In this document: piece by piece, positions 26,916 to 35,146 of the stretch
How positions within the stretch are numbered: position 1 is the stretch's first letter
Layout of the letters: each line of letters starts with the position of its first letter
NCBI GenBank assembly: GCA_045580325.1
Contig: JAZNNR010000025.1
Span: 1-64,000, forward strand
Direction of reading: 5' to 3'
From: SIG672 sp045580325
Lineage (GTDB): Bacteria > Bacillota > Clostridia > Oscillospirales > CAG-272
Length of the DNA stretch: 64,000 nucleotides
Position numbers and translations under genes: made by a program
The notes under the pieces: model-generated
Told to the model about the DNA's origin: nothing
What the model saw: the letters and a program-made list of their open reading frames with translations, nothing else
Database searches by the model: none

Positions 26916-27134
26916 ATGACAGATATTTTTATAGAAAAGAAAAAATACGAAGCCGAGCGGAAGGAGCTTGCAAGAGAAGCGAGCGCGCGACCGATAGTGT
27001 GCGGAGTTATGAACTGCCGTTGGCACGACGGCATAAGCCGCTGTAAAGCGCCAAGCGTGCAGGTAGGACCCGGGTACGCAAGCTCGTCGGTCGATACCGT
27101 GTGCGCGACCTTTGAGCCTAAGGTTATAATGTAA
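26916..27134 (+). CDS. Small DUF1540-type Cys protein
   Basis: A 72-residue protein. The C-terminal 40 residues carry the DUF1540 pattern: C-x4-C (GVMNCRW), CKAP, and a final TVCATF, giving four Cys that probably bind a metal. DUF1540 genes are frequent in spore formers, but no function is established. The frame also has an ATG at 26904, but it abuts the AAAGGA box (26898-26903), so the ATG at 26916 is the likelier start. It is followed by a family 1 repeat. Confidence 0.7.
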   Translation: MTDIFIEKKKYEAERKELAREASARPIVCGVMNCRWHDGISRCKAPSVQVGPGYASSSVDTVCATFEPKVIM

Positions 27135-27254
27135 AAATTGATGCCTGCGGTAGCGATTGACAGTTTTCATTCAGATGTTGTCCGAATGAAAACTTCCATA
27201 TAGACCGATGCTTTGTCGTTTTGTAACGGACGACGTCCTCGGCACCCGCTTTAT

Positions 27255-27355
27255 TTTTAGCAAAGTTTTTGGAATTCAAAGAACCTTTTTTCAAAAAGGT
27301 TCTTTGCGGGGCTCGGGGCAGGGCCCCGAGAACTTTTTTCAAAAAGTTTCCTAAA
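27255..27355. repeat. Intergenic palindromic repeat (family 1, copy 3)
   Basis: AGCAAAGTTTTTGG opens the copy, then AAAGAACCTTTTTTC pairs with AAAAAGGTTCTTT (27278-27305). A GC hairpin (CTCGGGGC/GCCCCGAG, about 27311-27330) and AACTTTTTTCAAAAAGTTTCC follow, running up to the thrC stop. The arms are near-identical to the copies at 1622-1745 and 11189-11220. It separates the converging DUF1540 gene and thrC and may terminate both. Confidence 0.8.
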
Positions 27356-28834
27356 TCAAGAAATAAAATCGATTACCGAAGCCTTCATGTCCTCGGGGTC
27401 GATAACAGTCTTGAAGCGTATTTCCTTTGTAAGTACGTCGGAAAGCTGCTTTGGTACTTTTGTACTTGTATAAACGCTGAGCGCTTCAAATATCTTCGCA
27501 TCATCGTCGCAGATCTCAAGTCCGAGCGCGCCTGCAACGGACGAAGCAAACTTGTAAGGACTTGCGGTAGAAGCCACAACGATCTTAGCGCTTGCGTCAG
27601 AATTTTCGGCTGCGTAGCGGTCTGCGGCTGAAAGTGCAACCGACGTGTGTGTGTCAACGAGATAGGAGTAAGTGCCAAATATAGACTTTATCTCATCGCG
27701 GCACTCGTCCTCCGACGTGAAATATCCTACGAATTCGGAAGCAATTTTAGTATAATCCTCGCTGTCGAGAGTATATCTTCCGTCTTTTGCGAGAGATGCC
27801 ATATAATTTCTCGTCTTCTCAGCGCCTGCGGCAAGGAAGAGAAGTCTTTCAAGATTGCTCGAAATAAGTATGTCCATCGATGGCGAAATAGTTACGTGGA
27901 AATCTCTGTTGCGGTCATACGTACCCGTCTTAAAGAAGTCTGTAAGCACGTTGTTCGAGTTTGACGCGCAGATGAAGCGTCCAACGGGAAGTCCCATAAG
28001 CTTTGCGATGTAAGCGGCAAGGATATTACCGAAATTTCCTGTAGGAACGCATACGTCTATTTTTTCACCGAAAGCGATCTCGCCCTTGTTGTAGAGGTCG
28101 CACCACGCGGAAATATAGTAAACAGTCTGCGGAACGAGTCTGCCCCAGTTTATAGAGTTCGCACTTGAAAGGAAGTAGCCTTTTTTGTCAAGCTCTGCGG
28201 CAAAATCGGCGTCGCCGAATATCTTCTTTACGCCGTTCTGAGCGTCGTCAAAATTGCCGTTTATCGCGCATACGTTTACGTTTGCGCCTTCCTGAGTGGT
28301 CATCTGAAGCTTCTGCGCGCGGCTTACTCCGTTTACAGGGTAATATACCGAGATCTTTATCTTGTCAATGTCGCGGTAGCCTTCAAGAGCGGCCTTGCCT
28401 GTGTCGCCCGAGGTGGCAACGAGAATGAGCGCGGTGCGCTCTTCGCCTGTTTTTGTAAGCGCACGGGAGAGAAGTCGGGGCATGATCTGAAGCGCCATAT
28501 CCTTGAATGCGCAGGTAGGACCGTGCCAAAGCTCAAGGACTCTTGTTTGGTCGCCTACGCTTACGACAGGCGCGGCATAGCCGTCAAAATTATCTCCGTA
28601 AGCCTCCTTGCAGTCGGAAAGAAGCTCGTCATAGGTGTAATCTGTGAGGAAAAGCGACATTATTTTAGCCGCTCTTTCGCTGTAAGAAAGCGAGCAAAGC
28701 TCCTTCAAAGTATCTGCGCTGAGCGCGGGAATACTCTCGGGCATATAAAGACCGCCGTCGGGTGCAATTCCTTGTTTTATTGCCATAGCCGCGCTTACAG
28801 GTGCGCTTTGACCTCTTGTGCTTATATAATTCAT
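27356..28834 (-). CDS. thrC: Threonine synthase
   Basis: PLP-dependent enzyme converting O-phosphohomoserine to threonine. The 492-residue protein starts MNYISTRG and shows the cofactor Lys in HGPTCAFKDMALQ (near residue 104), the ATSGDTGKAALEG loop, NSINWGRLVPQ and the PTGNFGNILAAY phosphate loop. The frame begins at a TTG at 28855, but the ATG at 28834 begins where the family begins and is preceded by AAAGGA. It is the last gene of the long minus operon headed by the phosphoglycerate mutase-signal peptidase gene. Confidence 0.95.
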   Translation of the reverse strand: MNYISTRGQSAPVSAAMAIKQGIAPDGGLYMPESIPALSADTLKELCSLSYSERAAKIMSLFLTDYTYDELLSDCKEAYGDNFDGYAAPVVSVGDQTRVLELWHGPTCAFKDMALQIMPRLLSRALTKTGEERTALILVATSGDTGKAALEGYRDIDKIKISVYYPVNGVSRAQKLQMTTQEGANVNVCAINGNFDDAQNGVKKIFGDADFAAELDKKGYFLSSANSINWGRLVPQTVYYISAWCDLYNKGEIAFGEKIDVCVPTGNFGNILAAYIAKLMGLPVGRFICASNSNNVLTDFFKTGTYDRNRDFHVTISPSMDILISSNLERLLFLAAGAEKTRNYMASLAKDGRYTLDSEDYTKIASEFVGYFTSEDECRDEIKSIFGTYSYLVDTHTSVALSAADRYAAENSDASAKIVVASTASPYKFASSVAGALGLEICDDDAKIFEALSVYTSTKVPKQLSDVLTKEIRFKTVIDPEDMKASVIDFIS

Positions 28835-28867
28835 TTTCTTTGCTTGTCCTTTCAAATGATAAATGAT

Positions 28868-29764
28868 TTATTTTTGTATTGTTACACCGTTTCTTTCAAA
28901 AAAGCGGTGAGCATTTTCAAACATTATTTTATTTACCGTACCCTCGGGCAGCTTTTTGATTAAATACGAATATATCTTTTCAAAATCGTTTACTCTTCTT
29001 ATTCCTTTGGGCATAACGTCGCCCGTGCCGTCGAGGTCGCCACCGAAAGCGAGGGTATCTTCACCGCCGAGAGAGAGATAATGATCTACGTGGCGGTATA
29101 TGTCGTCGATCGTCGGATCTTCCTTCTCGCTCAGATGAGGAGAATACATAGAAATTCCGATAAGACCGCTGTTTTTTATTATGATTTTAGTCATTTCATC
29201 GGTGAGATTTCTCTTGTGTGGGCATACCGCGCGCGAGTTTGAATGACTCGCGATAAAAGGCTTTCCGCACGCCTGTGAAAGCTCAAAAATGTCAAAAAAG
29301 CTCTTGTCCGATGAGTGTGATACGTCGGGAATGATGCCAAGCTCGAAGCAGCGCTTCACGGCAGCCTTGCCAAGCTCTGTGAGTCCTTCATCGGTATTAA
29401 AAGCACCGCCGATCTGCGAAAGGTCGCTCCATACGGGAGTGAAAATACGCACTCCGTGCTCGTAAAGAGTGTCGATACGCGAAACATCGTTTCCTATAAG
29501 ATTTCCGCCCTCGAGCGCAAATATGTATCCGAAATTCTTTGGGAGAGGGAAGGAAGTGCTTTTAAAGTGGTCAATCGTGTCAAAAAATCTGCTATACAGC
29601 TCGTCGTCTGTCAGCTTCGGACTGCTCCAAACGGCAAGCACCTGAAAATAACTGTCAAAACCTTCGGTCAGATCAAGAGATATGTTGCAGGTGTTTGAGA
29701 GAATGTTCTCCTTTTTTGAATATATCTCGGTAAGCGTATCGCAGTGAAGGTCGAAAAGCCTCAT
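28868..29764 (-). CDS. Membrane dipeptidase family protein (peptidase M19)
   Basis: A 298-residue zinc dipeptidase of the renal dipeptidase family. Metal ligands are recognisable: DLHCDTL at the N terminus, the EGG bridging Glu (ALEGGN), ISHSS-type DVSHSSDKS, IASHSNSRAVCPHKRN and GGDLDGTGD. Such enzymes cleave dipeptides including D-amino acid containing ones. There is no export signal, so a cytoplasmic role in peptide recycling is likely. It lies 15 bp after yraN and 33 bp before thrC. Confidence 0.9.
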   Translation of the reverse strand: MRLFDLHCDTLTEIYSKKENILSNTCNISLDLTEGFDSYFQVLAVWSSPKLTDDELYSRFFDTIDHFKSTSFPLPKNFGYIFALEGGNLIGNDVSRIDTLYEHGVRIFTPVWSDLSQIGGAFNTDEGLTELGKAAVKRCFELGIIPDVSHSSDKSFFDIFELSQACGKPFIASHSNSRAVCPHKRNLTDEMTKIIIKNSGLIGISMYSPHLSEKEDPTIDDIYRHVDHYLSLGGEDTLAFGGDLDGTGDVMPKGIRRVNDFEKIYSYLIKKLPEGTVNKIMFENAHRFFERNGVTIQK

Positions 29765-29779
29765 GTAAAAAGCTCCTTT

Positions 29780-30181
29780 TTAACGGCTGTCGCCAAAAGC
29801 ATTTGGGAAGTGAGAAATTTTCGTGGCAACACAGCCCTCGAAATTTTCAAGAGTTATTTCAATAACGTCTATGCGCGGCTTTTTTTTCGATGGAAAGGCT
29901 CTCATATAGCTCTTTACCGCAAAGAGAAAATGCTCTTTTTTTACGTTGTTTACTGCGGTAGCACCGCGCCCGTATTTTTCTACCGAGCGTCCCGCCGTGC
30001 GTGTTTTGACTTCTACGAAGATAATATATTTTTCATCTTCGGCGATTATATCTATTTCGCCGCCGCGAACTGTATAATTTCGCTTGACTATAGAAAATCC
30101 GTTTTTCACAAGAAAGTCGCAGGCGACAGATTCTCCCGCGCGTCCGAGTGAGCGGCTTGATTTTGCAGAATTTTCAGCCAT
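29780..30181 (-). CDS. YraN family protein (UPF0102)
   Basis: A 133-residue small restriction-endonuclease-fold protein. The motif set GRAGESVACDFLVKNGF, RGGEIDIIAED and IIFVEVKTR (PD-(D/E)xK-like core) is diagnostic of YraN. Activity is unproven in most species; a nuclease acting on DNA intermediates is inferred. It is 2 bp from rnhB, with which it is paired in many Firmicutes. Confidence 0.92.
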   Translation of the reverse strand: MAENSAKSSRSLGRAGESVACDFLVKNGFSIVKRNYTVRGGEIDIIAEDEKYIIFVEVKTRTAGRSVEKYGRGATAVNNVKKEHFLFAVKSYMRAFPSKKKPRIDVIEITLENFEGCVATKISHFPNAFGDSR

Positions 30182-30183
30182 TT

Positions 30184-30783
30184 TTACTTATTTAAAAATT
30201 TAAGAAATGTTTTTCTGTGAATGGGCGAAGGACCGTATTTGCGAACAAGGTCCATATGAAGCTTCGTGCTGTAGCCTTTGTGCTTTGCGAGCATATATTC
30301 GGGGTACTGCTTGTCGAGCTCGGCGCATACTCTATCACGGCTGACCTTTGCGAGAATCGAGGCGGCGGCAACAGACATTGAAATCGCGTCGCCCTTTATG
30401 AGAGTAACTGCCTTGCAGTCAAAGCCTCGCGCGATATTTCCGTCAACTATTACAAGGTCGGGATTGGGAGTAAGCATATCGACCGCGCGGCGCATAGCAA
30501 GCTGTGAAGCATTAAGTATGTTAAGCTCGTCGATCTCTTCGACACTTGCGTAGGCGATACCGTAGGAAACGGCCTTTTCGCAGATGATGTCGAAAAGCAT
30601 ATCACGCTTTTTCTCGGATATTTTTTTTGAATCGTTAAGTCCTTCTATTTCAAGACCGTTTGGCAGTATTACAGCCGCCGCGCATACAGGGCCAGCCAGC
30701 GGACCTCTGCCTGCTTCGTCAGTACCCGCAATACAGGTAAAGCCTTCGGCGAGATATTTGTTTTCGTATTCGTAAGAGGGCAT
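30184..30783 (-). CDS. rnhB: Ribonuclease HII
   Basis: RNase HII cuts the RNA strand of RNA-DNA hybrids and incises single ribonucleotides in DNA. The 199-residue protein has GTDEAGRGPLAGPV with catalytic Asp22 and Glu23, GLNDSKKISEKKR, and the VDGN acidic motif. A late conserved KHKGYSTKLHMD segment is present. Part of ylqF-rnhB-yraN. Confidence 0.96.
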   Translation of the reverse strand: MPSYEYENKYLAEGFTCIAGTDEAGRGPLAGPVCAAAVILPNGLEIEGLNDSKKISEKKRDMLFDIICEKAVSYGIAYASVEEIDELNILNASQLAMRRAVDMLTPNPDLVIVDGNIARGFDCKAVTLIKGDAISMSVAAASILAKVSRDRVCAELDKQYPEYMLAKHKGYSTKLHMDLVRKYGPSPIHRKTFLKFLNK

Positions 30784-30798
30784 AATTTTCTCCTCAAA

Positions 30799-31671
30799 TT
30801 ACTGGAATTGTTCGGGAAGCTCGAGCGAGATGCGTCCTATTTTTGCTCCGCGGAATTCGTCGAGAAGAATTCTTGACGTGCGCTCATAGTCTATTTCTCC
30901 GCCTGAGATAAGGAAACCGCGTTTTCTGCCGATAAGCTCAAAAAGTTCAAAATCGGTAAGTCCTTCGATGGCTTCGGGAGTGCCGAGCTTGTATCTTGCA
31001 CAAAGAAGCTCGGGAGCGGTAACTCTGAGGCGAGAGCAAAGAGCGATAGCAAGCTCGTCAGTGTTTACCACAGCGTCCTTGATAGCACCCGTCATAGCGA
31101 GGTTTTCACCAACGCGCTCGTCCTCGAATTTAGGCCAAAGCACACCGGGCATATCGAGAAGCTCGATTCCGCCCTGACTTTTGACCCACTGCTTATCGAC
31201 GGTAACGCCCGGACGGTCCTCGACCTTTGCCTTTTTCGTGCCTGAAAAACGGTTTATAAAGGACGATTTTCCAACGTTCGGTATTCCGACGACCATAGCT
31301 CGTATAGCCTTTCCCACCATACCCTTGTTTTCGTTACGTGCTATCTTTTCGGAAAGAATTTCGCGGATAGCAGGGGCGATCTGATTCATTCCCGCGCCCG
31401 TAACGAAGTCGGCAACGATACAGCCGCCGTAGTGCTTAAAGTATGCGCGCCACTTGTCGTTTGCAACGGGATCGGCAAGAGTCGATTTGCTCAGTATAAC
31501 GAGTCTCGGCTTGTTTGCACAAATTTTGTTAATATCGGGATTTTGTGATGACAGGGGAATACGCGCATCAAGTATCTCAATAACGATGTCAACAAGAGGC
31601 AGACATTCGGTAATGAGTCTTTTTGTTTTCGCCATATGACCCGGAAACCACTGAATTATATTACTTGGCAT
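30799..31671 (-). CDS. ylqF: Ribosome biogenesis GTPase YlqF/RbgA with altered G4 motif
   Basis: A circularly permuted GTPase that acts in late 50S assembly. The 290-residue protein begins with IIQWFPGHMAKTKR, as in Bacillus RbgA. It has G1 GIPNVGKSS, G3 DMPGVLWPKFED and a C-terminal ANTAR-like helical domain (RKRGFLISGGEIDYERT). The G4 position, NKAD in Bacillus RbgA, reads SKST (KPRLVILSKSTLAD), losing the Asn and the Asp that recognise guanine. Nucleotide specificity may be altered. Context (rnhB, yraN, signal peptidase) is conserved, so orthology is secure. Confidence 0.9.
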   Translation of the reverse strand: MPSNIIQWFPGHMAKTKRLITECLPLVDIVIEILDARIPLSSQNPDINKICANKPRLVILSKSTLADPVANDKWRAYFKHYGGCIVADFVTGAGMNQIAPAIREILSEKIARNENKGMVGKAIRAMVVGIPNVGKSSFINRFSGTKKAKVEDRPGVTVDKQWVKSQGGIELLDMPGVLWPKFEDERVGENLAMTGAIKDAVVNTDELAIALCSRLRVTAPELLCARYKLGTPEAIEGLTDFELFELIGRKRGFLISGGEIDYERTSRILLDEFRGAKIGRISLELPEQFQ

Positions 31672-31707
31672 AGGTAAAATCCTTTAAACGTGTTTTAAAA
31701 TGAAAAA

Positions 31708-33558
31708 TCAGTCAAGAAAACCGAATTTGTCGGAGTTCATAGGAAAAACGCGGAATACTGCCTCTCCGACGATCTGATTTCTGCTGATATAACCGATAGC
31801 GCGGCTGTCCTTGGAAACAACTCTGTTGTCGCCGAGAACGAAAAAATGATCCTCGGGGACAGTTCCTTCCCAGATACCGTTTTCGTCGGGCTGACAAAAA
31901 TCACCTTCGTGCACGAATATCTGAGTAAGCTCCTGGATGTAATCCTCTTCGAGCTGTTTTCCGTCAACAAAAACCATACCCGTTTTGTAATCGATCTTGA
32001 TATTCTCTCCGCCAACTGCAATAATGCGCTTTACAAGAGGCTCCCAGGGCTCATCTTCTTCCTGAATTATGATAATGTCGCCGCGCTCGGGCGTGTAGAG
32101 CGTTCTTGATATAAGAAGTACGTCGCCTTGATCAAGTGTCGGCTGCATAGACGTGCCTACGACGGGTGAGTTTCTGAAAAGAAAGGACATAATAAGTATC
32201 GCAACGACAAGCGAGATGGTGAGAATGTCCACCCAGTCAAAGAGCATCGAGCCGAGTGAGCGTCCGCCCTTCTTTTCTTCGTGCGCTTCGACGTGTTCAA
32301 AGCGATTCCATACGGCAGAGTCGATCTCGGGGTCGATAGGAGCATTTTTCTCGCCGAACATAATGTTCAGAAGGTGATGCCCTTCGGGAATATAAAGCTC
32401 TGTTTTTTCGGCGGTCGCTTCGGTAAAGTACTGTGCGCCGTTGTAAACGTACTCCGAGCTGTAAATGAAGAAAGGAACAGGCTTCGGAGAATGTGTGCGT
32501 GTGCAGATAGGTGTGGGGTGATCGGGAAGAACCATAATTTTGAAGGGCTCGCCCGTCGATTTAAGATATTCAAGACAGGGGGAGAGAACAAGGCGGTCAA
32601 TCTGCTCGATTGCAAATACCTTGTTTTCTATTTCGCCGCGGTGTCCGCATTCGTCGGTCGCTTCGAGGTGGACGTAAACGAAATCCTTTCCGCGCTCAAA
32701 TGCGTCTATTGCGGCGTTTGCCTTGCCTGTGTAGTTAGTTTTGTAATTTCCCGTTGCGCCCTCGACGTCTATTGACTCCATACCCGCGCAAATAGCGATG
32801 CCTTTTATGAGGTCAACGGCAGAGATAACAGAACCCTGCTTCTTCCATTTTTCCTCGAAAGAGGGGAGAGAAGGCTTTACGGCAGGACTCCAGAGCCATA
32901 TCGAGTTTGCGGGCTTCAGACCTCTTGCGCGGCGCGCCTCGTTTACGGGGTGGTTAACGAGGATGTCGTAGCTGCGCTTCATAAGATCGAGATAAACAGC
33001 ACCGACCTCGCCTGCGGGAAGGTGATCCCTTATGCACTGACCGATTATGTCGTGCGGACGGTCGAAGTCGAGCACCTCGGGGCAGTGGTCCCACATAAGA
33101 CAGTGGCGGTAGCTTACGCCCGGGTGGAATCGTCTGACCTCATTTCCAAGCTCTGCGTCGATAGCCTTTATAAGCTCTGCGGCTTCCTCGGACGAGATCT
33201 CATCTGCGCTGTGGTCGAGCATACGTCTGTCCTCGTAGTTTTCTTCCTCTTCGGAAAGGGTAACCACGTTGCAGCGGATAGCCGTCTGCGTTTCGGACAT
33301 ATCAAGCCCCATACTGAGTGCTTCAAGCGAGCTTCTGCCTTTTGAATAGATAAGCGGGTCGTATGAAAGCACAGCAAGATTTGCGGTATCGCTTTCGGGC
33401 TTCATAGACGCGGGTACGTTGAGAACAGTTCCCACGAGAGCCGACTTTACAAGAGAATCCATAACAGGCTTCTTTGCGGCTTCCATAGGAGTTTGACCGC
33501 CGAGCGCCTCGATCGGTTCGTCTGACATTCCGTCACATAAAACTACAAGATATTTCAC
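31708..33558 (-). CDS. Fusion: cofactor-independent phosphoglycerate mutase + signal peptidase I
   Basis: One uninterrupted 616-codon frame encodes two unrelated enzymes. Residues 1 to about 400 are an archaeal-type (ApgM) 2,3-bisphosphoglycerate-independent phosphoglycerate mutase: CDGMSDEP near residue 8, ESDTANLAVLSYDP, HLEATDECGHRG and LPDHPTP metal motifs, ending in the usual GHHLLNIMF. A roughly 35-residue polar linker follows. Residues 438-616 are a complete type I signal peptidase: one membrane helix (about 442-462), nucleophile Ser470 in GTSMQPT, general base Lys510 in LVKRI, and GDNR at 576-579 before SKDSR. The start is a GTG (33558) with AGAGG upstream. An internal ATG at codon 438 has no nearby ribosome binding site. 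Signal peptidase next to ylqF-rnhB is the ancestral order, so the mutase looks like the newcomer. The orientation implies a cytoplasmic mutase tethered to the membrane. Confidence 0.9.
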   Translation of the reverse strand: MKYLVVLCDGMSDEPIEALGGQTPMEAAKKPVMDSLVKSALVGTVLNVPASMKPESDTANLAVLSYDPLIYSKGRSSLEALSMGLDMSETQTAIRCNVVTLSEEEENYEDRRMLDHSADEISSEEAAELIKAIDAELGNEVRRFHPGVSYRHCLMWDHCPEVLDFDRPHDIIGQCIRDHLPAGEVGAVYLDLMKRSYDILVNHPVNEARRARGLKPANSIWLWSPAVKPSLPSFEEKWKKQGSVISAVDLIKGIAICAGMESIDVEGATGNYKTNYTGKANAAIDAFERGKDFVYVHLEATDECGHRGEIENKVFAIEQIDRLVLSPCLEYLKSTGEPFKIMVLPDHPTPICTRTHSPKPVPFFIYSSEYVYNGAQYFTEATAEKTELYIPEGHHLLNIMFGEKNAPIDPEIDSAVWNRFEHVEAHEEKKGGRSLGSMLFDWVDILTISLVVAILIMSFLFRNSPVVGTSMQPTLDQGDVLLISRTLYTPERGDIIIIQEEDEPWEPLVKRIIAVGGENIKIDYKTGMVFVDGKQLEEDYIQELTQIFVHEGDFCQPDENGIWEGTVPEDHFFVLGDNRVVSKDSRAIGYISRNQIVGEAVFRVFPMNSDKFGFLD

Positions 33559-33789
33559 GGTAATAACCTCTGTAAAAATATATAATTATGGCAGTAAAAC
33601 TGCAAAAAGAGTATAAAACCCTACAATAGATACTATTATATCACAAAACAAAACGTATGTAAATAGTATATTTAACAAAATATCGCTAAAAATGACTGTA
33701 ATTTATATTATATTATTATAGTACAAAAAATTAGCGTTCTCATGTTGAATTTTTAAAACAACGGTTGATTCTTTTCAACCGGTGCTTTG
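33559..33789. other. Non-coding gap with hairpin upstream of lipoprotein promoter
   Basis: The 310-bp gap between the divergent mutase-signal peptidase gene and the lipoprotein gene is very AT-rich. The only structure I see before the promoter is a perfect 7-bp hairpin, CGGTTGA (33762-33768) and TCAACCG (33775-33781). It ends 8 bp before the -35 box and could be an operator. No open frame worth calling. Confidence 0.55.
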
Positions 33790-33818
33790 TTGACATTACG
33801 TTATATATCGTGTATAAT
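33790..33818 (+). promoter_or_regulatory. Consensus sigma-A promoter of the lipoprotein gene
   Basis: TTGACA (33790-33795), exactly 17 bp, TATAAT (33813-33818): both boxes match the consensus perfectly, about 50 bp upstream of the start codon. This predicts strong basal activity unless repressed. Confidence 0.85.
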
Positions 33819-33868
33819 AAATACGTAAACATACGGCTTTTTACTATAATTTGTAAGGAGGAATACTT

Positions 33869-34510
33869 ATGAAAAAACTTACCAAATCAACACTTTCGCT
33901 TATGCTTGTACTGTGTATGCTTCTTTTAAGCTTTGCCGCGTGTGAGAACAAGGATGCAGAGATAAAAATGACATATCTGGACGCCCAGGATGACAACGGC
34001 AAAATTCTGTCAAGTGAACATGCGGAATATTTGAAGTCTCTATGGGAAGAATGTGATTGGGAATCCGGTGCTATTAAATCACATTGCGATTACTGCTTTG
34101 AATTTAACGGACGTGTTATCAAGTATTCGACGGATCACGGATCTTTCAATGACGAAACAAAACAAAGGTGTATTATTGTTTCCGATGAGCAACGCGCTCA
34201 TATTAACTCTGTTATAATTGGTATGCAGACCGACGGACAAGATGATAATTTGGCAAATAAGGAGCAGCTCACTGCAGAAGACATCAAAGAAGGAATGAAA
34301 TATTCTGAAATAGTAGAGATCATTGGAACGAACGGAAAAGATGTAGGAAGCGGTGCCATTATATATGAATGGCAAATAAGCGACGATGAATACCTTTATG
34401 TATGGTTTGCCTCGGTAACAGCCTCGGACAGCAAAGATCCGCCATATGACCTAATAGCAAGCTCGGTCGAGATTCGAAAGGAAAGACTACACTTAGCTCC
34501 TGTTGATTAA
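33869..34510 (+). CDS. Lipoprotein of unknown function with BamE/SmpA-like C-terminal segment
   Basis: A 213-residue exported lipoprotein. The signal peptide ends at a lipobox with Cys25 (SFAAC). The middle region is polar and has a Cys-x2-Cys (CDYCFEF). The C-terminal part (LTAEDIKEGMKYSEIVEIIG ... YEWQISDDEYLYVWFA) resembles the short SmpA/OmlA-like repeat found in Gram-positive lipoproteins. Strong AAGGAGG ribosome binding site. Codon choice (more ATT, AGC, CAA) differs somewhat from neighbours, which may mean recent acquisition. No function assigned. Confidence 0.8.
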   Translation: MKKLTKSTLSLMLVLCMLLLSFAACENKDAEIKMTYLDAQDDNGKILSSEHAEYLKSLWEECDWESGAIKSHCDYCFEFNGRVIKYSTDHGSFNDETKQRCIIVSDEQRAHINSVIIGMQTDGQDDNLANKEQLTAEDIKEGMKYSEIVEIIGTNGKDVGSGAIIYEWQISDDEYLYVWFASVTASDSKDPPYDLIASSVEIRKERLHLAPVD

Positions 34511-34574
34511 GGACGGGCAAGCTGAATAAATTCTAAAAAACAGCAAAAAACCTAAAATTTTTTCAAAAAAGGTA

Positions 34575-34603
34575 TTGCAAAACGAAAAAAGATGTGATAT
34601 AAT
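34575..34603 (+). promoter_or_regulatory. Promoter of rplS
   Basis: TTGCAA (34575-34580), 17 bp, TATAAT (34598-34603), inside a segment (34563-34582) identical over 20 nt to the one in front of rpmE (36205-36224). Confidence 0.85.
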
Positions 34604-34610
34604 ACCAAAG

Positions 34611-34670
34611 ATCGACGGAATGGTCCGCTGCGATGCTCTGCATGAACGTTCCGATATTACCCTATTATTT
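34611..34670 (+). ncRNA. Possible L19 leader (ribosomal protein mRNA leader)
   Basis: Between the rplS promoter and its ribosome binding site the transcript can fold with CGGAATG closing on CGTTCCG, enclosing GGTCCGCTGCGATGC and GCATGAACG. The position, size and the TCCGC...GCATGAACG pattern resemble the Firmicutes L19 autoregulatory leader. I cannot score it against a covariance model. Confidence 0.5.
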
Positions 34671-34686
34671 TAAGGAGGAGCCAACA

Positions 34687-35028
34687 ATGGATCTTATTAA
34701 GGCTTTAACAAACGAGCAGCTCAAGTCGGAAGTGCCCGAACTCAACATCGGTGATACCGTAAGAGTTCACAACAAGATCAAGGAAGGAAACAAAGAGCGT
34801 ATTCAGATGTTCGAAGGAACTATCATCGCTAAGAGAGGCGGCGGAATTTCCGCAACCTTCACAGTAAGAAGAGTATCCTACGGTATCGGCGTAGAAAAGA
34901 CCTTCCCGATTCACTCTCCCAACGTTGAAAAGGTTGACATTATCCGCAGCGGTAAGGTACGCCGCGCCAAGCTCTACTATCTTCGTGAGAGATCTGGTAA
35001 GAGTGCCAAGGTTAAGGAAAAGATCTAA
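34687..35028 (+). CDS. rplS: 50S ribosomal protein L19
   Basis: The 113-residue protein of the 50S subunit near the 30S interface. The sequence MDLIKALTNEQL, GDTVRVHNKIKEG, RIQMFEGTIIAKRGGG and FPIHSPNVEKVDIIRSGKVRRAKLYYLR is the full L19 pattern. The ATG at 34687 follows AAGGAGG (34672-34678); an in-frame extension to 34633 lies in the leader and is not used. In many Firmicutes rplS is followed by lepB-ylqF-rnhB; here that block is divergent and separated by the lipoprotein gene. Confidence 0.97.
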   Translation: MDLIKALTNEQLKSEVPELNIGDTVRVHNKIKEGNKERIQMFEGTIIAKRGGGISATFTVRRVSYGIGVEKTFPIHSPNVEKVDIIRSGKVRRAKLYYLRERSGKSAKVKEKI

Positions 35029-35058
35029 GTCTTTTTTGAACCAATACTTGAAATTGAA

Positions 35059-35098
35059 GAAAACCGCGGCTTCGGAGTTTTCCGACCGCGGTTTTTTT
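35059..35098 (+). terminator. Terminator of rplS
   Basis: AAAACCGCGG (35060-35069) pairs with CCGCGGTTTT, enclosing TTCGGAGTTTTCCGA, and is followed by a seven-T run (35092-35098). Classic intrinsic terminator 31 bp after the stop. Confidence 0.9.
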
Positions 35099-35146
35099 CG
35101 TCAATTTTTAAGTATAAAGTGCGCTAAATTAACACTTTAACGCATT

